Below are positions 17,768 to 25,935 of a DNA stretch of 64,000 bases, in pieces. Within the stretch, counting starts at the first letter, position 1. Each line of letters opens with the position of its first letter. Position numbers and translations under genes: made by a program. Source of the DNA: an uncultured Lachnospiraceae bacterium (GTDB taxonomy: Bacteria; Bacillota; Clostridia; Lachnospirales; Lachnospiraceae); the NCBI GenBank assembly GCA_934899185.1, contig CAKXYI010000003.1, positions 1 to 64,000 of the forward strand, read 5' to 3'. A model generated the notes under the pieces. The model was not told the DNA's origin and made no database searches. It was given only the letters and a program-made list of their open reading frames with translations.

Positions 17768-18448
17768 ATGGCTAAAAAAGATTCTGTAGTGATCAAGAGC
17801 AGTCCATACGGACTGACGCTGGTTTTGGATCGGGAGATCTCTTTTGAACAACTTGTGCGGGATATCTGTAAAAAGTTTGCCACATCGCGTAGTTTCTTTG
17901 GGACTGTCACACTTGTCCTTTCCATAGAAGGACGTCCGGTCAGCGCAGAGGAAGCTGCGGTCATTGTAGATGCGATCCAATTAAATTCGGACATTACGAT
18001 TTCTTTGCTTGAAGAGGATAACAAATTAAAGAATATCGAAATGAAAGAAAAAATCGACAGATTCTACTATGAAAATATTTATGAGAATGCTAAAATTATT
18101 ATGGGTAGTGTAACAAAGAAGAATGTCGTAACGTCAGACGGAAGCATTGTGATCCTTGGCGATGTCAAGTCCAAGGCAAGTGTTCAGGCCGCCGGCAATG
18201 TCATCGTTATGGGTAGCGTAGAAGGCAGTGTTTATGCCGGTTATCCTGAGGACAGCAAGTGTTATATCGCTGCCAATCAATTCAATGCTGCACACATACA
18301 GATTGGCAAGATTGCAGGCGATGTCAAGGTGGCGAGTAAATGGTCTCTCCGTTCCAGAAAGAGTGAGAGCGAGCCATATGCGGTTGTTGTCTGGGAACAG
18401 GAACTTCTGGCGGAACCACTTCGGAGTGGACTACTAAAACATTTATAA
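17768..18448 (+). CDS. minC: Septum site-determining protein MinC
   Basis: MinC inhibits FtsZ assembly at sites chosen by MinD. The protein has 226 residues: an N-terminal domain to ~105 and a C-terminal beta-helix (~115-220) with the repeat-like VTSDGSIVILGDVKSKASVQAAGNVIVMGSVEGS region cut into short turns, which is the MinD-binding part. Length and architecture are normal. It starts 12 bases after PBP2, with GAGGGAGG upstream of ATG 17768, and is followed by minD after 11 bases. Placement of min genes inside the mre-mrdA-rodA operon is common in Clostridia. Confidence 0.92.
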   Translation: MAKKDSVVIKSSPYGLTLVLDREISFEQLVRDICKKFATSRSFFGTVTLVLSIEGRPVSAEEAAVIVDAIQLNSDITISLLEEDNKLKNIEMKEKIDRFYYENIYENAKIIMGSVTKKNVVTSDGSIVILGDVKSKASVQAAGNVIVMGSVEGSVYAGYPEDSKCYIAANQFNAAHIQIGKIAGDVKVASKWSLRSRKSESEPYAVVVWEQELLAEPLRSGLLKHL

Positions 18449-18459
18449 GGAGATTTGTT

Positions 18460-19170
18460 GTGGGCGATGTGTTTATGGTCGCTTCGGGCAAGGGCGGTGT
18501 TGGAAAGACGACATTGTGTGCCATGCTTGGAAGCCAATTCGCACGCATGGATAAGACCGTTGTCATGTTGGATACAGACTTCGGACTAAGGAACCTCGAC
18601 TTATATTTTCATTTGGAAAATAAGATCATATACAATCTGGTGGATGTATTAAGGGGCGTTTGTTCCTATCGGCAAGCTCTCTTACCACTGGATTCTGATC
18701 GTACATTTTATATTATGCCGGGCAGCAGAAATTATGATTTTTCTTTACCGGAAGATGCGTTTTCATGTCTGATTGAAAAATTAAAGGCACAGTTTGATAT
18801 TGTTCTGATCGATACACCGGCAGGTATCACGCCGATACATCAGGCTATGTTTCCCTATGTGGATCAGGCGCTTGTGGTCGTGACCATGAGTCAGGCCTCT
18901 TTGGCAGATGCCTTATCATTTTGTCATGTACTACAAAAACATGGACTTCCCGCCCGTCTTATTTTTAATCAGATGGGACATGATATAGCAAAAAGACGCA
19001 ACCGCGGTAGGCTGCAGGAGATGGCAAGACAAGCCTTTCATGCAGAATTTTTGGGCACTCTGCCGGATATGCATAATAAATGTGTCATGCCACCGGATTT
19101 TCTGACCCGGAGCAAGGAGATCCTGCCAATCTGTCGGACCATCCTGACACCGGCAAAAGAGACAGAATAG
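18460..19170 (+). CDS. minD: MinD-like ATPase lacking the C-terminal membrane helix
   Basis: MinD is the ParA/MinD-family ATPase that places MinC. Here the deviant Walker A (SGKGGVGKTT, residues ~9-18), LDTDFGLRNLDL (~39-50) and IDTPAGI (~120) are clear. The chain ends at 236 residues with a polar tail, instead of about 265 with the amphipathic membrane-targeting helix, and the usual helix region after ~120 is also divergent. No remnant of the helix is visible before rodA, 13 bases on, and there is no minE gene between them. The start is GTG 18460 behind AAGGAGA. Function as a membrane-cycling MinD is doubtful; binding MinC is still possible. Confidence 0.85.
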   Translation: MGDVFMVASGKGGVGKTTLCAMLGSQFARMDKTVVMLDTDFGLRNLDLYFHLENKIIYNLVDVLRGVCSYRQALLPLDSDRTFYIMPGSRNYDFSLPEDAFSCLIEKLKAQFDIVLIDTPAGITPIHQAMFPYVDQALVVVTMSQASLADALSFCHVLQKHGLPARLIFNQMGHDIAKRRNRGRLQEMARQAFHAEFLGTLPDMHNKCVMPPDFLTRSKEILPICRTILTPAKETE

Positions 19171-19183
19171 AAGAGAGTAATTT

Positions 19184-20284
19184 ATGTTTCGAACTTACAA
19201 ATTAAAAAATCTGAATATAAAATTGATTATCGGGATCCTGGCACTCACAATCTTGGGAATCTTGGTTATCGGATCTGCCGATGCGGACTACCAGAACAAG
19301 CAGATCTTAGGTATGATCCTAGGCATTATTGTCATGGGGATCGTGGCACTGATTGATTATGATTTTGTTCTACAGTTTTCACGGCTTTACTATGTTGCCG
19401 TGATTGGACTTTTGGTTCTGGTACTTTTGGTCGGTGACAGTTCTAAGGGCGCGACCCGTTGGATCGATATCGGTATCCGTTTCCAGCCTTCGGAACTGGG
19501 AAAGGTGCTCCTTATCCTATTCTTTGCCAGTTATCTTATGCGCAATGAGGATGAGATCAATGATCCCAAGTTCATTGTCAAGGCCGCGATCCTGGCAGCC
19601 GTTCCTTTGGCTCTGATCGTAAAGGAACCGGACCTTTCAACGACGATCGTTACTTTTTTGATCATCGCATCTCTTATGTTTGTGACCGGATTGAGTTACA
19701 AACTGGTTGGCATTGTACTTGGAATCACGATACCTGCCGTTGCCATTTTACTTCTTGTTGTTGTAAACGAGGGGAGTTCCATCTTACAGGGGTATCAGAG
19801 CCTTCGTATCTTAGCCTGGCTGAAGCCGGAGGAATATCCGGAGACAGCTTACCAACAACAGAATTCCATCATGGCGATTGGATCTGGTCAGTTTTTTGGC
19901 AAGGGTCTTTACAATAACAGTGTAGACTCTGTCAAAAACGGTAATTATATCTCAGAGCCCCACACCGACTTTATCTTTTCGGTTGCAGGTGAAGAAATGG
20001 GCTTTCTGGGGTCGGTCTTGATCGTTTTATTACTTCTTTTTATTGTTTATGAATGTATCCAGACGGCAAAGGTGGCAAAAGATCTTTCCGGCAAGTTGAT
20101 TTGCTCCGGTATGGCAGCGCTGGTCGGCTTCCAGTCTTTTGTGAATATCTGCGTTGTTACTGGACTTTTCCCAAATACCGGATTGCCATTGCCTTTTGTC
20201 AGTTATGGTCTGACATCCTTGGTGACCATGTATTTTGGTATGGGATTTGTGTTAAATGTTGGATTACAAGCGAAAAAATATTAA
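19184..20284 (+). CDS. rodA: RodA/FtsW-family SEDS peptidoglycan polymerase
   Basis: The 366-residue polytopic membrane protein has about ten segments and SEDS-family signatures: ATRWIDIGIRFQPSELGK near residue 88-105, KEPDLSTT near 146, the HTDFIFSVAGEEMGF block near 260, and the closing GLPLPFVSYGLTSL. It polymerises glycan strands from lipid II together with the class B PBP of the same operon, which favours the RodA name over FtsW. It starts 13 bases after minD with AAGAGAG upstream of ATG 19184. Confidence 0.93.
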   Translation: MFRTYKLKNLNIKLIIGILALTILGILVIGSADADYQNKQILGMILGIIVMGIVALIDYDFVLQFSRLYYVAVIGLLVLVLLVGDSSKGATRWIDIGIRFQPSELGKVLLILFFASYLMRNEDEINDPKFIVKAAILAAVPLALIVKEPDLSTTIVTFLIIASLMFVTGLSYKLVGIVLGITIPAVAILLLVVVNEGSSILQGYQSLRILAWLKPEEYPETAYQQQNSIMAIGSGQFFGKGLYNNSVDSVKNGNYISEPHTDFIFSVAGEEMGFLGSVLIVLLLLFIVYECIQTAKVAKDLSGKLICSGMAALVGFQSFVNICVVTGLFPNTGLPLPFVSYGLTSLVTMYFGMGFVLNVGLQAKKY

Positions 20285-20302
20285 ATTAGGGGGATTTGCA
20301 TT

Positions 20303-20698
20303 ATGAACATCGGTTTAGTAGCACATGATTCAAAGAAAAAATTAATGCAGAACTTTTGTATTGCCTATCGTGGGATTTTATCCAAAAATGACCTGTTTGC
20401 TACAGGCACGACAGGAAGATTGATTGAAGAAGTGACCAATCTTTCCGTACATAAATATCTGGCAGGACATCTGGGTGGAACCCAGCAGTTGGCTGCACAG
20501 ATCGAGCACAATGAGATCGATCTGGTGATCTTTTTACGCGATCCACTCACTGCTAAATCCCATGAGCCGGATGTCAACACGATCGCACGTTGTTGCGATG
20601 CAAACAATATCCCATTGGCAACGAATCTTGCAACTGCGGAACTTCTAATCAAATCCTTAGATAGAGGAGATCTTGAGTGGCGTGAAATGTATCGATAA
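20303..20698 (+). CDS. mgsA: Methylglyoxal-synthase-family protein with altered active site
   Basis: Methylglyoxal synthase turns dihydroxyacetone phosphate into methylglyoxal and phosphate. This 131-residue protein keeps much of the fold: VAHDSKK (the His and Asp equivalent to E. coli 19-20), ATGTTG phosphate loop, DPLTAKSHEPDV (Asp91, His98 and Asp101 equivalents) and PLATNLATAE. However, the conserved GGDQQ, which holds catalytic Asp71, reads GGTQQ (codon ACC), and the preceding Ser-Gly-Pro reads Ala-Gly-His. It starts at ATG 20303 behind a GGGGGA site, between rodA and a carboxypeptidase. Family membership is firm; enzymatic activity is doubtful. Confidence 0.85.
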   Translation: MNIGLVAHDSKKKLMQNFCIAYRGILSKNDLFATGTTGRLIEEVTNLSVHKYLAGHLGGTQQLAAQIEHNEIDLVIFLRDPLTAKSHEPDVNTIARCCDANNIPLATNLATAELLIKSLDRGDLEWREMYR

Positions 20699-21674
20699 AC
20701 TGCTTTCCCTATTGTTAGTCGCCTGTCTGGGACTGGGGCTTGTTTCCTGTGGAAGCGAGGGGGTCGATCAGACATCTTATGATCTGGAGACGACTTCCTA
20801 TCAATACGGGATCACAAAGGTCAATAATATATCAGATGTATCTTTTTACGGCAGCAATCTATGTGTGACCGATCAGGACAATTTTGGAATTGATCAGGTA
20901 GATTCCCAAGTTGCCGGAGCCGGAGGTGTCTTTAATCTGGCGACCGGACAGTGTACTTACGGACAGAATTTATTTGGCAAAATGTATCCGGCGAGCACGA
21001 CAAAGATATTGACCTGTCTGGTTGCGATTGAGCAGGCAGACTTAGATACGCAGGTGACGGTCAGTGCCCATGCAGCCGACCAGACATCGGATTCTTCCGT
21101 AGCCAATCTGGCGGCAGGGGATGTCATGACGGTAAAAGACTTATTATATGGTCTGATGCTCCGCAGTGGTAATGATGCTGCTATCGCCATTGCAGAGACG
21201 ATTGGTGGCAGCGAAGAAGGTTTTGCAAAGTTAATGAACGAAAAGGCAGTTGCACTTGGGGCAACACATTCCCATTTTGTGACACCGCACGGTTTGCATG
21301 AGGACGATCATTATACGACCGTTTATGATATGTATCTAATCTTTCAGGCAGCCGTACAGAATGATACTTTTTTACAGATCATCAGTACGCCGTCCTATGA
21401 TGTTTCTTATACCGGAGCAGACGGACAGGCAAAGTCACAGACCTGGGTTTCGACCAACCGCTATCTAAATGGCAAGGAGAGTGCACCGGCAGGATTTACC
21501 GTAGTTGGCGGCAAGACCGGTACGACCTATGAAGCCGGCTATTGTCTGGTTCTTTACTCTTATAACGACCAGAACCAGCCGATCATTTCCATTGTATATA
21601 ATTCAGATTGTACGCTGAATTTATATTATCTCATGAATGAATTGTTATATACATTCGGAGAAGCACCATCGTAA
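20682..21674 (+). CDS. D-alanyl-D-alanine carboxypeptidase, lipoprotein
   Basis: This serine peptidase of the S11/DacF type (about 330 residues) trims the terminal D-Ala of peptidoglycan stems. The N-terminus is a lipoprotein signal with lipobox LVSC, so it is tethered outside the membrane. The active-site motifs are STTK (~105), SGN (~162) and KTG (~277). The start is uncertain: GTG 20682 and TTG 20673 both lie within the end of the mgsA-like gene, sharing AGAGGAGA upstream; GTG gives the cleaner signal peptide. It lacks an obvious C-terminal amphipathic anchor, consistent with lipid anchoring instead. Confidence 0.9.
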   Translation: MKCIDKLLSLLLVACLGLGLVSCGSEGVDQTSYDLETTSYQYGITKVNNISDVSFYGSNLCVTDQDNFGIDQVDSQVAGAGGVFNLATGQCTYGQNLFGKMYPASTTKILTCLVAIEQADLDTQVTVSAHAADQTSDSSVANLAAGDVMTVKDLLYGLMLRSGNDAAIAIAETIGGSEEGFAKLMNEKAVALGATHSHFVTPHGLHEDDHYTTVYDMYLIFQAAVQNDTFLQIISTPSYDVSYTGADGQAKSQTWVSTNRYLNGKESAPAGFTVVGGKTGTTYEAGYCLVLYSYNDQNQPIISIVYNSDCTLNLYYLMNELLYTFGEAPS

Positions 21675-21697
21675 AGCACAGATAAGGAGTGAACGCT

Positions 21698-22120
21698 ATG
21701 GTAGAGATTATTGTTGGAGAAAAAGGAACGGGAAAGACAAAGCACATGTTGGAGCGTGTCAATCAGGAGATTCAAACGGTGCATGGGACGCTTGTTTACA
21801 TTGATAAGAGTCCTAAATATATGTACCAGTTGGATTCTCGTATACGTATGATCAATATGCCGGATTATCCGATCAATGATACGGATGAACTGATCGGATT
21901 TTTATGTGGTGTGATATCGCAGAACAACAGCATTGAGAAGATCTTTATTGATAGTTTCCTCACACTGGCATACATTGACACCTCAGAGGGACTTCGTCTG
22001 GCAATCGACAAGTTATCCGTGATCAGCGAGACATTCCATGTGAATTTTGTCCTCAGCATTTCACAAAGAGAAGAAAAATTGCCAGAGGAATTAAATGCAA
22101 AGATTTGTTTATCACTTTAG
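21698..22120 (+). CDS. Small P-loop protein of unknown function
   Basis: The 140-residue protein begins MVEIIVGEKGTGKTKHML, a Walker A-type nucleotide-binding loop (residues 7-14). A possible Walker B follows near residue 88 in IEKIFIDSFLTLAY. There is no membrane segment and no further domain. It is the last gene of the mre/min/rodA operon, just before the terminator. ATG 21698 is chosen because AAGGAG lies nine bases upstream; the in-frame GTG 21689 overlaps that site. I do not recognise a characterised family; the operon suggests, but does not show, a link to cell envelope work. Confidence 0.75.
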   Translation: MVEIIVGEKGTGKTKHMLERVNQEIQTVHGTLVYIDKSPKYMYQLDSRIRMINMPDYPINDTDELIGFLCGVISQNNSIEKIFIDSFLTLAYIDTSEGLRLAIDKLSVISETFHVNFVLSISQREEKLPEELNAKICLSL

Positions 22121-22130
22121 ATAAAGGTAT

Positions 22131-22166
22131 AAAAAAAAGGTGTTCGTTATATGAGAACACCTTTTT
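22131..22166. terminator. Bidirectional intrinsic terminator
   Basis: AAAAAGGTGTTC (22134-22145) pairs with GAACACCTTTTT (22155-22166) around a nine-base loop. With A-runs on one side and T-runs on the other, it can stop both the rightward mre/min operon and the leftward DUF378 transcript. Confidence 0.9.
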
Positions 22167-22179
22167 ACATGATAAAAGT

Positions 22180-22377
22180 TTAATAGGATTGGATTCTGCC
22201 ATAAGTGCTGATCATGTATAGCCCGCTTAGACCGACAAGAGCATATATGATACGTGATAGCCATGACATATTGCCAAAGATAAAGGCTACAAGGTCAAAT
22301 TGGAAGAAACCGATCAGTCCCCAGTTGACCGCACCGATGATAACAAGAGTGAGTAATGTATAATCTAAACCTTTCAT
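22180..22377 (-). CDS. DUF378 small membrane protein
   Basis: The 65-residue protein has two hydrophobic segments and the DUF378 pattern (LDYTLLTLVIIGAVNWGLIG, then DLVAFIFG, then YALVGLSGLY). Members are short inner-membrane proteins with no assigned function. It is transcribed alone, opposite to both neighbours, with AAAGGAGG just upstream of its ATG and a shared terminator just after its stop. Confidence 0.88.
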   Translation of the reverse strand: MKGLDYTLLTLVIIGAVNWGLIGFFQFDLVAFIFGNMSWLSRIIYALVGLSGLYMISTYGRIQSY

Positions 22378-22441
22378 GATAACCTCCTTTTTAGATAGTA
22401 TGGGACAGGCAAGGCACGATTATGCATGCCGAGGAGCAGTT

Positions 22442-23827
22442 TTGAGAAGAAATGATAATATTATAAAATTTCATAAGCAGATACAGATCAATATCGGACT
22501 GATCATTTTTGGTATTATCTTTATTTATGTACTTTTCCACATCTTCAGTTATATGACTTCGGATAATATCACGGTCTACGAGGTGCAGGAGGGCACGATC
22601 GCACAGAATTATACCTATCAGGCGCTGGCGATCCGTCAGGAGCAGGTCGTCAATGCAGACAGTACCGGTGATATTTTTTATTATGCATCCAATCTGGATC
22701 AAGTAGGAGTCAAGTCCAACATCTACTCCATTGACGCTTCAGGAGAGATCACCAAGCAGTTAAAGAGCCATGCCACGGGCACAACGGCACTAACAGATAA
22801 TGATATGACCCGCCTGCAAAAGCAGATCGGTGATTTTGTCTACGATTATGACAGCAACCAGTTTCAGAAGGTCTATTCCTTTAAGTCAGATCTTTCTTCC
22901 AATCTGCAACAGTATTATAGCAATAGTCTGATGTCAGAGATCGCGCCGCAGATCGAACAGGCGACGCAGGAAGGAAAGTTTTCCATTTACACGGCACCGA
23001 CTTCCGGTGTGGTCGTCTATCAGACTGATGGCTATGAGGGACTGACATTAGATCAGGTCACATCAGAATCTTTTGATACAGGCAATCTTTCTGTGACCAA
23101 TCTAAAGACTCAGGAGAGCGTAGAAGCAGGGAAACCGGCATATAAACTCATCACCTCAGACGATTGGAAGCTGATCATGCCGATTGGTGAAGACCTCGTC
23201 AAGACCATCCAAGACGAGGAGATGGAATATATCGAGATCCGTTTTTCTGCGGATAATGCGACGACTTGGGCGGCATGCAGCATCACGGAAAAGGCAGGTG
23301 ATTATTATCTGGTGCTGAGTCTGGATGATAGCGTCGCCCGTTATGGAGATTCTCGCTTTATTACGATCGAACTTTTATTAAATGAGGAGTCGGGACTTAA
23401 GATCCCAAACAGTGCTATCATAGAAAAAGAATTTGTTACAGTCCCGAAGTCTTATTTTTTTATGGGAAATGATTCCGATTCATCCGGTCTGATGGTGCGG
23501 GATAAGAAGGGCGATTCGCAGTTTGTGGCACCAACGATTTATTATGAGACGGACGATTATTACTATATTGACTCCGAGGATGTCAAAAAGGATTCCGTTA
23601 TTTTAAAACCGGATTCGCAGGAAACCTACACCATCGGTTCCGAGACAGCATCTTTACAGGGCGTGTATAATATCAATAAGGGCTATGCGGTATTTAAGCA
23701 GATCAATATCTTATATCAGAATGAGGATTATGCCATTATCAGTACCGGCACGACCTATGGACTTTCCCTGTATGACCACATTGCTTTGCAGGGAAATCTG
23801 GTAAAAGAAAATCAGATCATTCGTTGA
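22442..23827 (+). CDS. HlyD-like membrane-anchored periplasmic adaptor-type protein
   Basis: The protein of about 461 residues has one N-terminal membrane segment (~17-38) and a long extracytoplasmic region. It resembles the HlyD/membrane-fusion-like proteins that Clostridia carry upstream of yggS-sepF; the opening VYEVQEGTIAQNYTYQALAIRQE is typical. No transporter gene is adjacent. I place the start at TTG 22442, five bases after GAGGAG; the more upstream in-frame ATG 22376 would overlap the ribosome site of the opposite DUF378 gene and encode a non-family extension. Its association with division genes suggests an envelope role, which is inference. Confidence 0.75.
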   Translation: MRRNDNIIKFHKQIQINIGLIIFGIIFIYVLFHIFSYMTSDNITVYEVQEGTIAQNYTYQALAIRQEQVVNADSTGDIFYYASNLDQVGVKSNIYSIDASGEITKQLKSHATGTTALTDNDMTRLQKQIGDFVYDYDSNQFQKVYSFKSDLSSNLQQYYSNSLMSEIAPQIEQATQEGKFSIYTAPTSGVVVYQTDGYEGLTLDQVTSESFDTGNLSVTNLKTQESVEAGKPAYKLITSDDWKLIMPIGEDLVKTIQDEEMEYIEIRFSADNATTWAACSITEKAGDYYLVLSLDDSVARYGDSRFITIELLLNEESGLKIPNSAIIEKEFVTVPKSYFFMGNDSDSSGLMVRDKKGDSQFVAPTIYYETDDYYYIDSEDVKKDSVILKPDSQETYTIGSETASLQGVYNINKGYAVFKQINILYQNEDYAIISTGTTYGLSLYDHIALQGNLVKENQIIR

Positions 23828-23860
23828 TCAATCCATACATTTATTTTGAGGAGGAAAGAC

Positions 23861-24556
23861 ATGTTAAAAGAAAATCTAAGAAAAGTTGAGGAACGCGTCG
23901 AGGCAGCATGTAAAAGAGCAGGACGCGATGTAAGTGAGGTCACACTGATCGCCGTAAGCAAGACCAAACCTGTAGAAGACTTACAGGAGATTTATGATGC
24001 TGGCAAGCGCGATTTTGGTGAAAATAAAGTACAGGAATTGTGTGCAAAGATGGAAGTTATGCCACAGGACATTAAGTGGCATATGATTGGTCATTTGCAG
24101 CGTAACAAGGTTAAATACATCGTTGGCAATGTTGCCCTGATCCATTCGGTCGACAGTTTCCGTCTTGCGGAAGAAATCAATATCCAAGCAAAGAAAAAAG
24201 GGATTGTCGTACCGATCCTGGTAGAGGTCAATATTGCAGAAGAAGAAAGCAAGTTTGGTGTTACCAGAGAAGATACCATGGAATTAGTCAGACAGATTGC
24301 CACACTGGATGCGATTAAGATAAAGGGACTCATGACCATAGCACCATATGTTGTAGATGCAGAGGAAAATCGTCCTTATTTTCGCAAAATAAAGGAGTTA
24401 TCTGTTGACATAGCAAAACAAAACATTGATAATGTATCTATGGATATTTTGTCTATGGGAATGACGGGTGACTTTGAGGTCGCGATCGAAGAGGGCGCGA
24501 CCATGGTACGTGTCGGGACAGGAATCTTTGGCAAAAGAAATTATCAAAACACCTAA
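23861..24556 (+). CDS. YggS/PLPBP-family pyridoxal phosphate homeostasis protein
   Basis: The 231-residue PLP-binding alanine-racemase-fold protein has the lysine in LIAVSKTKP (~residue 35), FGENKVQEL, KWHMIGHLQRNK and the late SMGMTGDFEVAI and RVGTGIFG blocks. It buffers free PLP in cells rather than catalysing a known reaction. ATG 23861 follows GAGGAGG; the in-frame TTG 23846 lies within that site. The location just upstream of sepF is conserved across Firmicutes. Confidence 0.95.
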   Translation: MLKENLRKVEERVEAACKRAGRDVSEVTLIAVSKTKPVEDLQEIYDAGKRDFGENKVQELCAKMEVMPQDIKWHMIGHLQRNKVKYIVGNVALIHSVDSFRLAEEINIQAKKKGIVVPILVEVNIAEEESKFGVTREDTMELVRQIATLDAIKIKGLMTIAPYVVDAEENRPYFRKIKELSVDIAKQNIDNVSMDILSMGMTGDFEVAIEEGATMVRVGTGIFGKRNYQNT

Positions 24557-24582
24557 AGGAATTAGTTAAGGAGAGATAAATC

Positions 24583-25158
24583 ATGGCTTTTTTTGATCGT
24601 ATGCTCGATGTGATGAAATTAGGCGAGGATGAAGACGATTACTACGATGACGATGAAATGTATGATGATGATTATGATGATTACGAAGATGACGACGATC
24701 ATTCTATCTTCCATCTGTTCGGCAAGAAAGACGAGGACGATGATGAGGAAGAAGTTGAGCAGCCTCGGGTAGTAAAGGCAAAGCCAACGCCTAGCGTCAA
24801 GGAGAAACCGGCAGTTAAGGCTTCATCAAAAATTACACCAATGCGCTCTAGTAGAAAGGGTAATAGTACAAATATGGAAGTATGTGTTATAAAGCCGTCT
24901 TCATTTGAAGATGCAAGAGAGATATCCGAAACATTATTGGCAGATCGTACTGTGATCTTAAATATGGAAGGGCTGGATCTTGGACTTGCCCAGCGTATCA
25001 TTGACTTTACCTCAGGATGTTGTTATGCCATCGATGGCAACCTGCAAAAGGTAAGCAATTATATCTTTATCATTACCCCGTCAGCTGTTGATATTTCGGG
25101 TGATTTGCAGGGAATAGTGGATGCTTTTGACTTTTCCGGCATTCAAACAGGATTTTAG
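24583..25158 (+). CDS. sepF: Cell division protein SepF
   Basis: SepF bundles FtsZ filaments and ties them to the membrane. The 191-residue protein has a short N-terminal helix (MAFFDRMLDVMKLG) that fits the membrane-binding peptide, then an extremely acidic Asp/Glu/Tyr-rich linker (~16-62), a Lys/Pro-rich part, and the SepF core domain (~103-185; VCVIKPSSFEDAREI, VILNMEGLD, FTSGCCYAIDG). AAGGAGAG precedes ATG 24583. In Bacillus ylmG lies between sepF and ylmH; here ylmH follows directly. Confidence 0.96.
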   Translation: MAFFDRMLDVMKLGEDEDDYYDDDEMYDDDYDDYEDDDDHSIFHLFGKKDEDDDEEEVEQPRVVKAKPTPSVKEKPAVKASSKITPMRSSRKGNSTNMEVCVIKPSSFEDAREISETLLADRTVILNMEGLDLGLAQRIIDFTSGCCYAIDGNLQKVSNYIFIITPSAVDISGDLQGIVDAFDFSGIQTGF

Positions 25159-25161
25159 ATC

Positions 25162-25920
25162 ATGAGTAAAAATGACAATCCGGATGAGATCCTACATCGC
25201 TTTTTAGATCTCGCCAATCAGGCAGACCGAAAAGGAATCGTATTATTTAGTAATTTCCTTAATATGTATGAAATTAACCTTTTACATCAGAATGAGAGCC
25301 TTTTTTATAACAGGTTCTCATTATATGGAGGTTATCAGGAAGCAGAGCGTCAGATGGTAGCATTCCAGCCTGATGCTCTTTATTATAATTGGGAGTATCC
25401 GATTTCCTGTGTGCAGGTAGAGCCATTGAATCATCGTTTTTACGAGGATTTGTCCCATAGGGATATCTTAGGGGCTCTGATGCACTTGGGTATTGACCGG
25501 TCTTTGATCGGAGATATCCTTATAAAAGATAAATCGGCTTATATTTTCTGCGTAGAGAAGATGGCAGATTTTATCATAAAGGAATTATACAAGATCAAAC
25601 ATACCCAGGTTATGACACAGTTCATCAAGCCAGTGGATTTGCATATCGAGATGCAGTACCGCACAGAGGAAGGCTTTATTGCTTCCAATCGTCTGGACGC
25701 TTTTGTGGCACAGGCATGCAAATTATCCCGTGCGCAGGCAGCACAATTTATCCTTGGGGAAAATGTCTTTATCAATGGTGCTCTTGTAACCAATCATAAT
25801 CAGGGCTTAGCAGAGGGAGATATCCTTTCCCTGCGTGGTTATGGCAAGTTACGTTTTGAGGCATTTTTAAATACAACAAAAAAGGGCAGACTGCATATAA
25901 GGTATGCCTGGTATGTATAA
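25162..25920 (+). CDS. YlmH-family S4 RNA-binding protein
   Basis: The 252-residue protein has an N-terminal YlmH domain (~1-170) and a C-terminal S4 RNA-binding domain (~180-245; RLDAFVAQACKLSRAQA, then FINGALV, then GDILSLRGYGKLRF). YlmH homologues bind ribosomal particles and can take part in rescue of stalled 50S-peptidyl-tRNA; that role is from published work on the family. It starts three bases after sepF. In many Firmicutes divIVA follows; here aroB does. Confidence 0.92.
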   Translation: MSKNDNPDEILHRFLDLANQADRKGIVLFSNFLNMYEINLLHQNESLFYNRFSLYGGYQEAERQMVAFQPDALYYNWEYPISCVQVEPLNHRFYEDLSHRDILGALMHLGIDRSLIGDILIKDKSAYIFCVEKMADFIIKELYKIKHTQVMTQFIKPVDLHIEMQYRTEEGFIASNRLDAFVAQACKLSRAQAAQFILGENVFINGALVTNHNQGLAEGDILSLRGYGKLRFEAFLNTTKKGRLHIRYAWYV

Positions 25921-25935
25921 AAAGGAGATACAGAT

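Noticed and set aside
22376..22441. In-frame upstream extension of the HlyD-like protein
   Set aside because: The ATG at 22376 overlaps the ribosome site of the opposing DUF378 gene; TTG 22442 has GAGGAG at proper spacing and matches the family start.
24625..24770. Acidic GAT/GAC-rich repeat tract as a possible repeat element
   Set aside because: It is the in-frame Asp/Glu linker of SepF, common in Clostridia, with no periodic unit.
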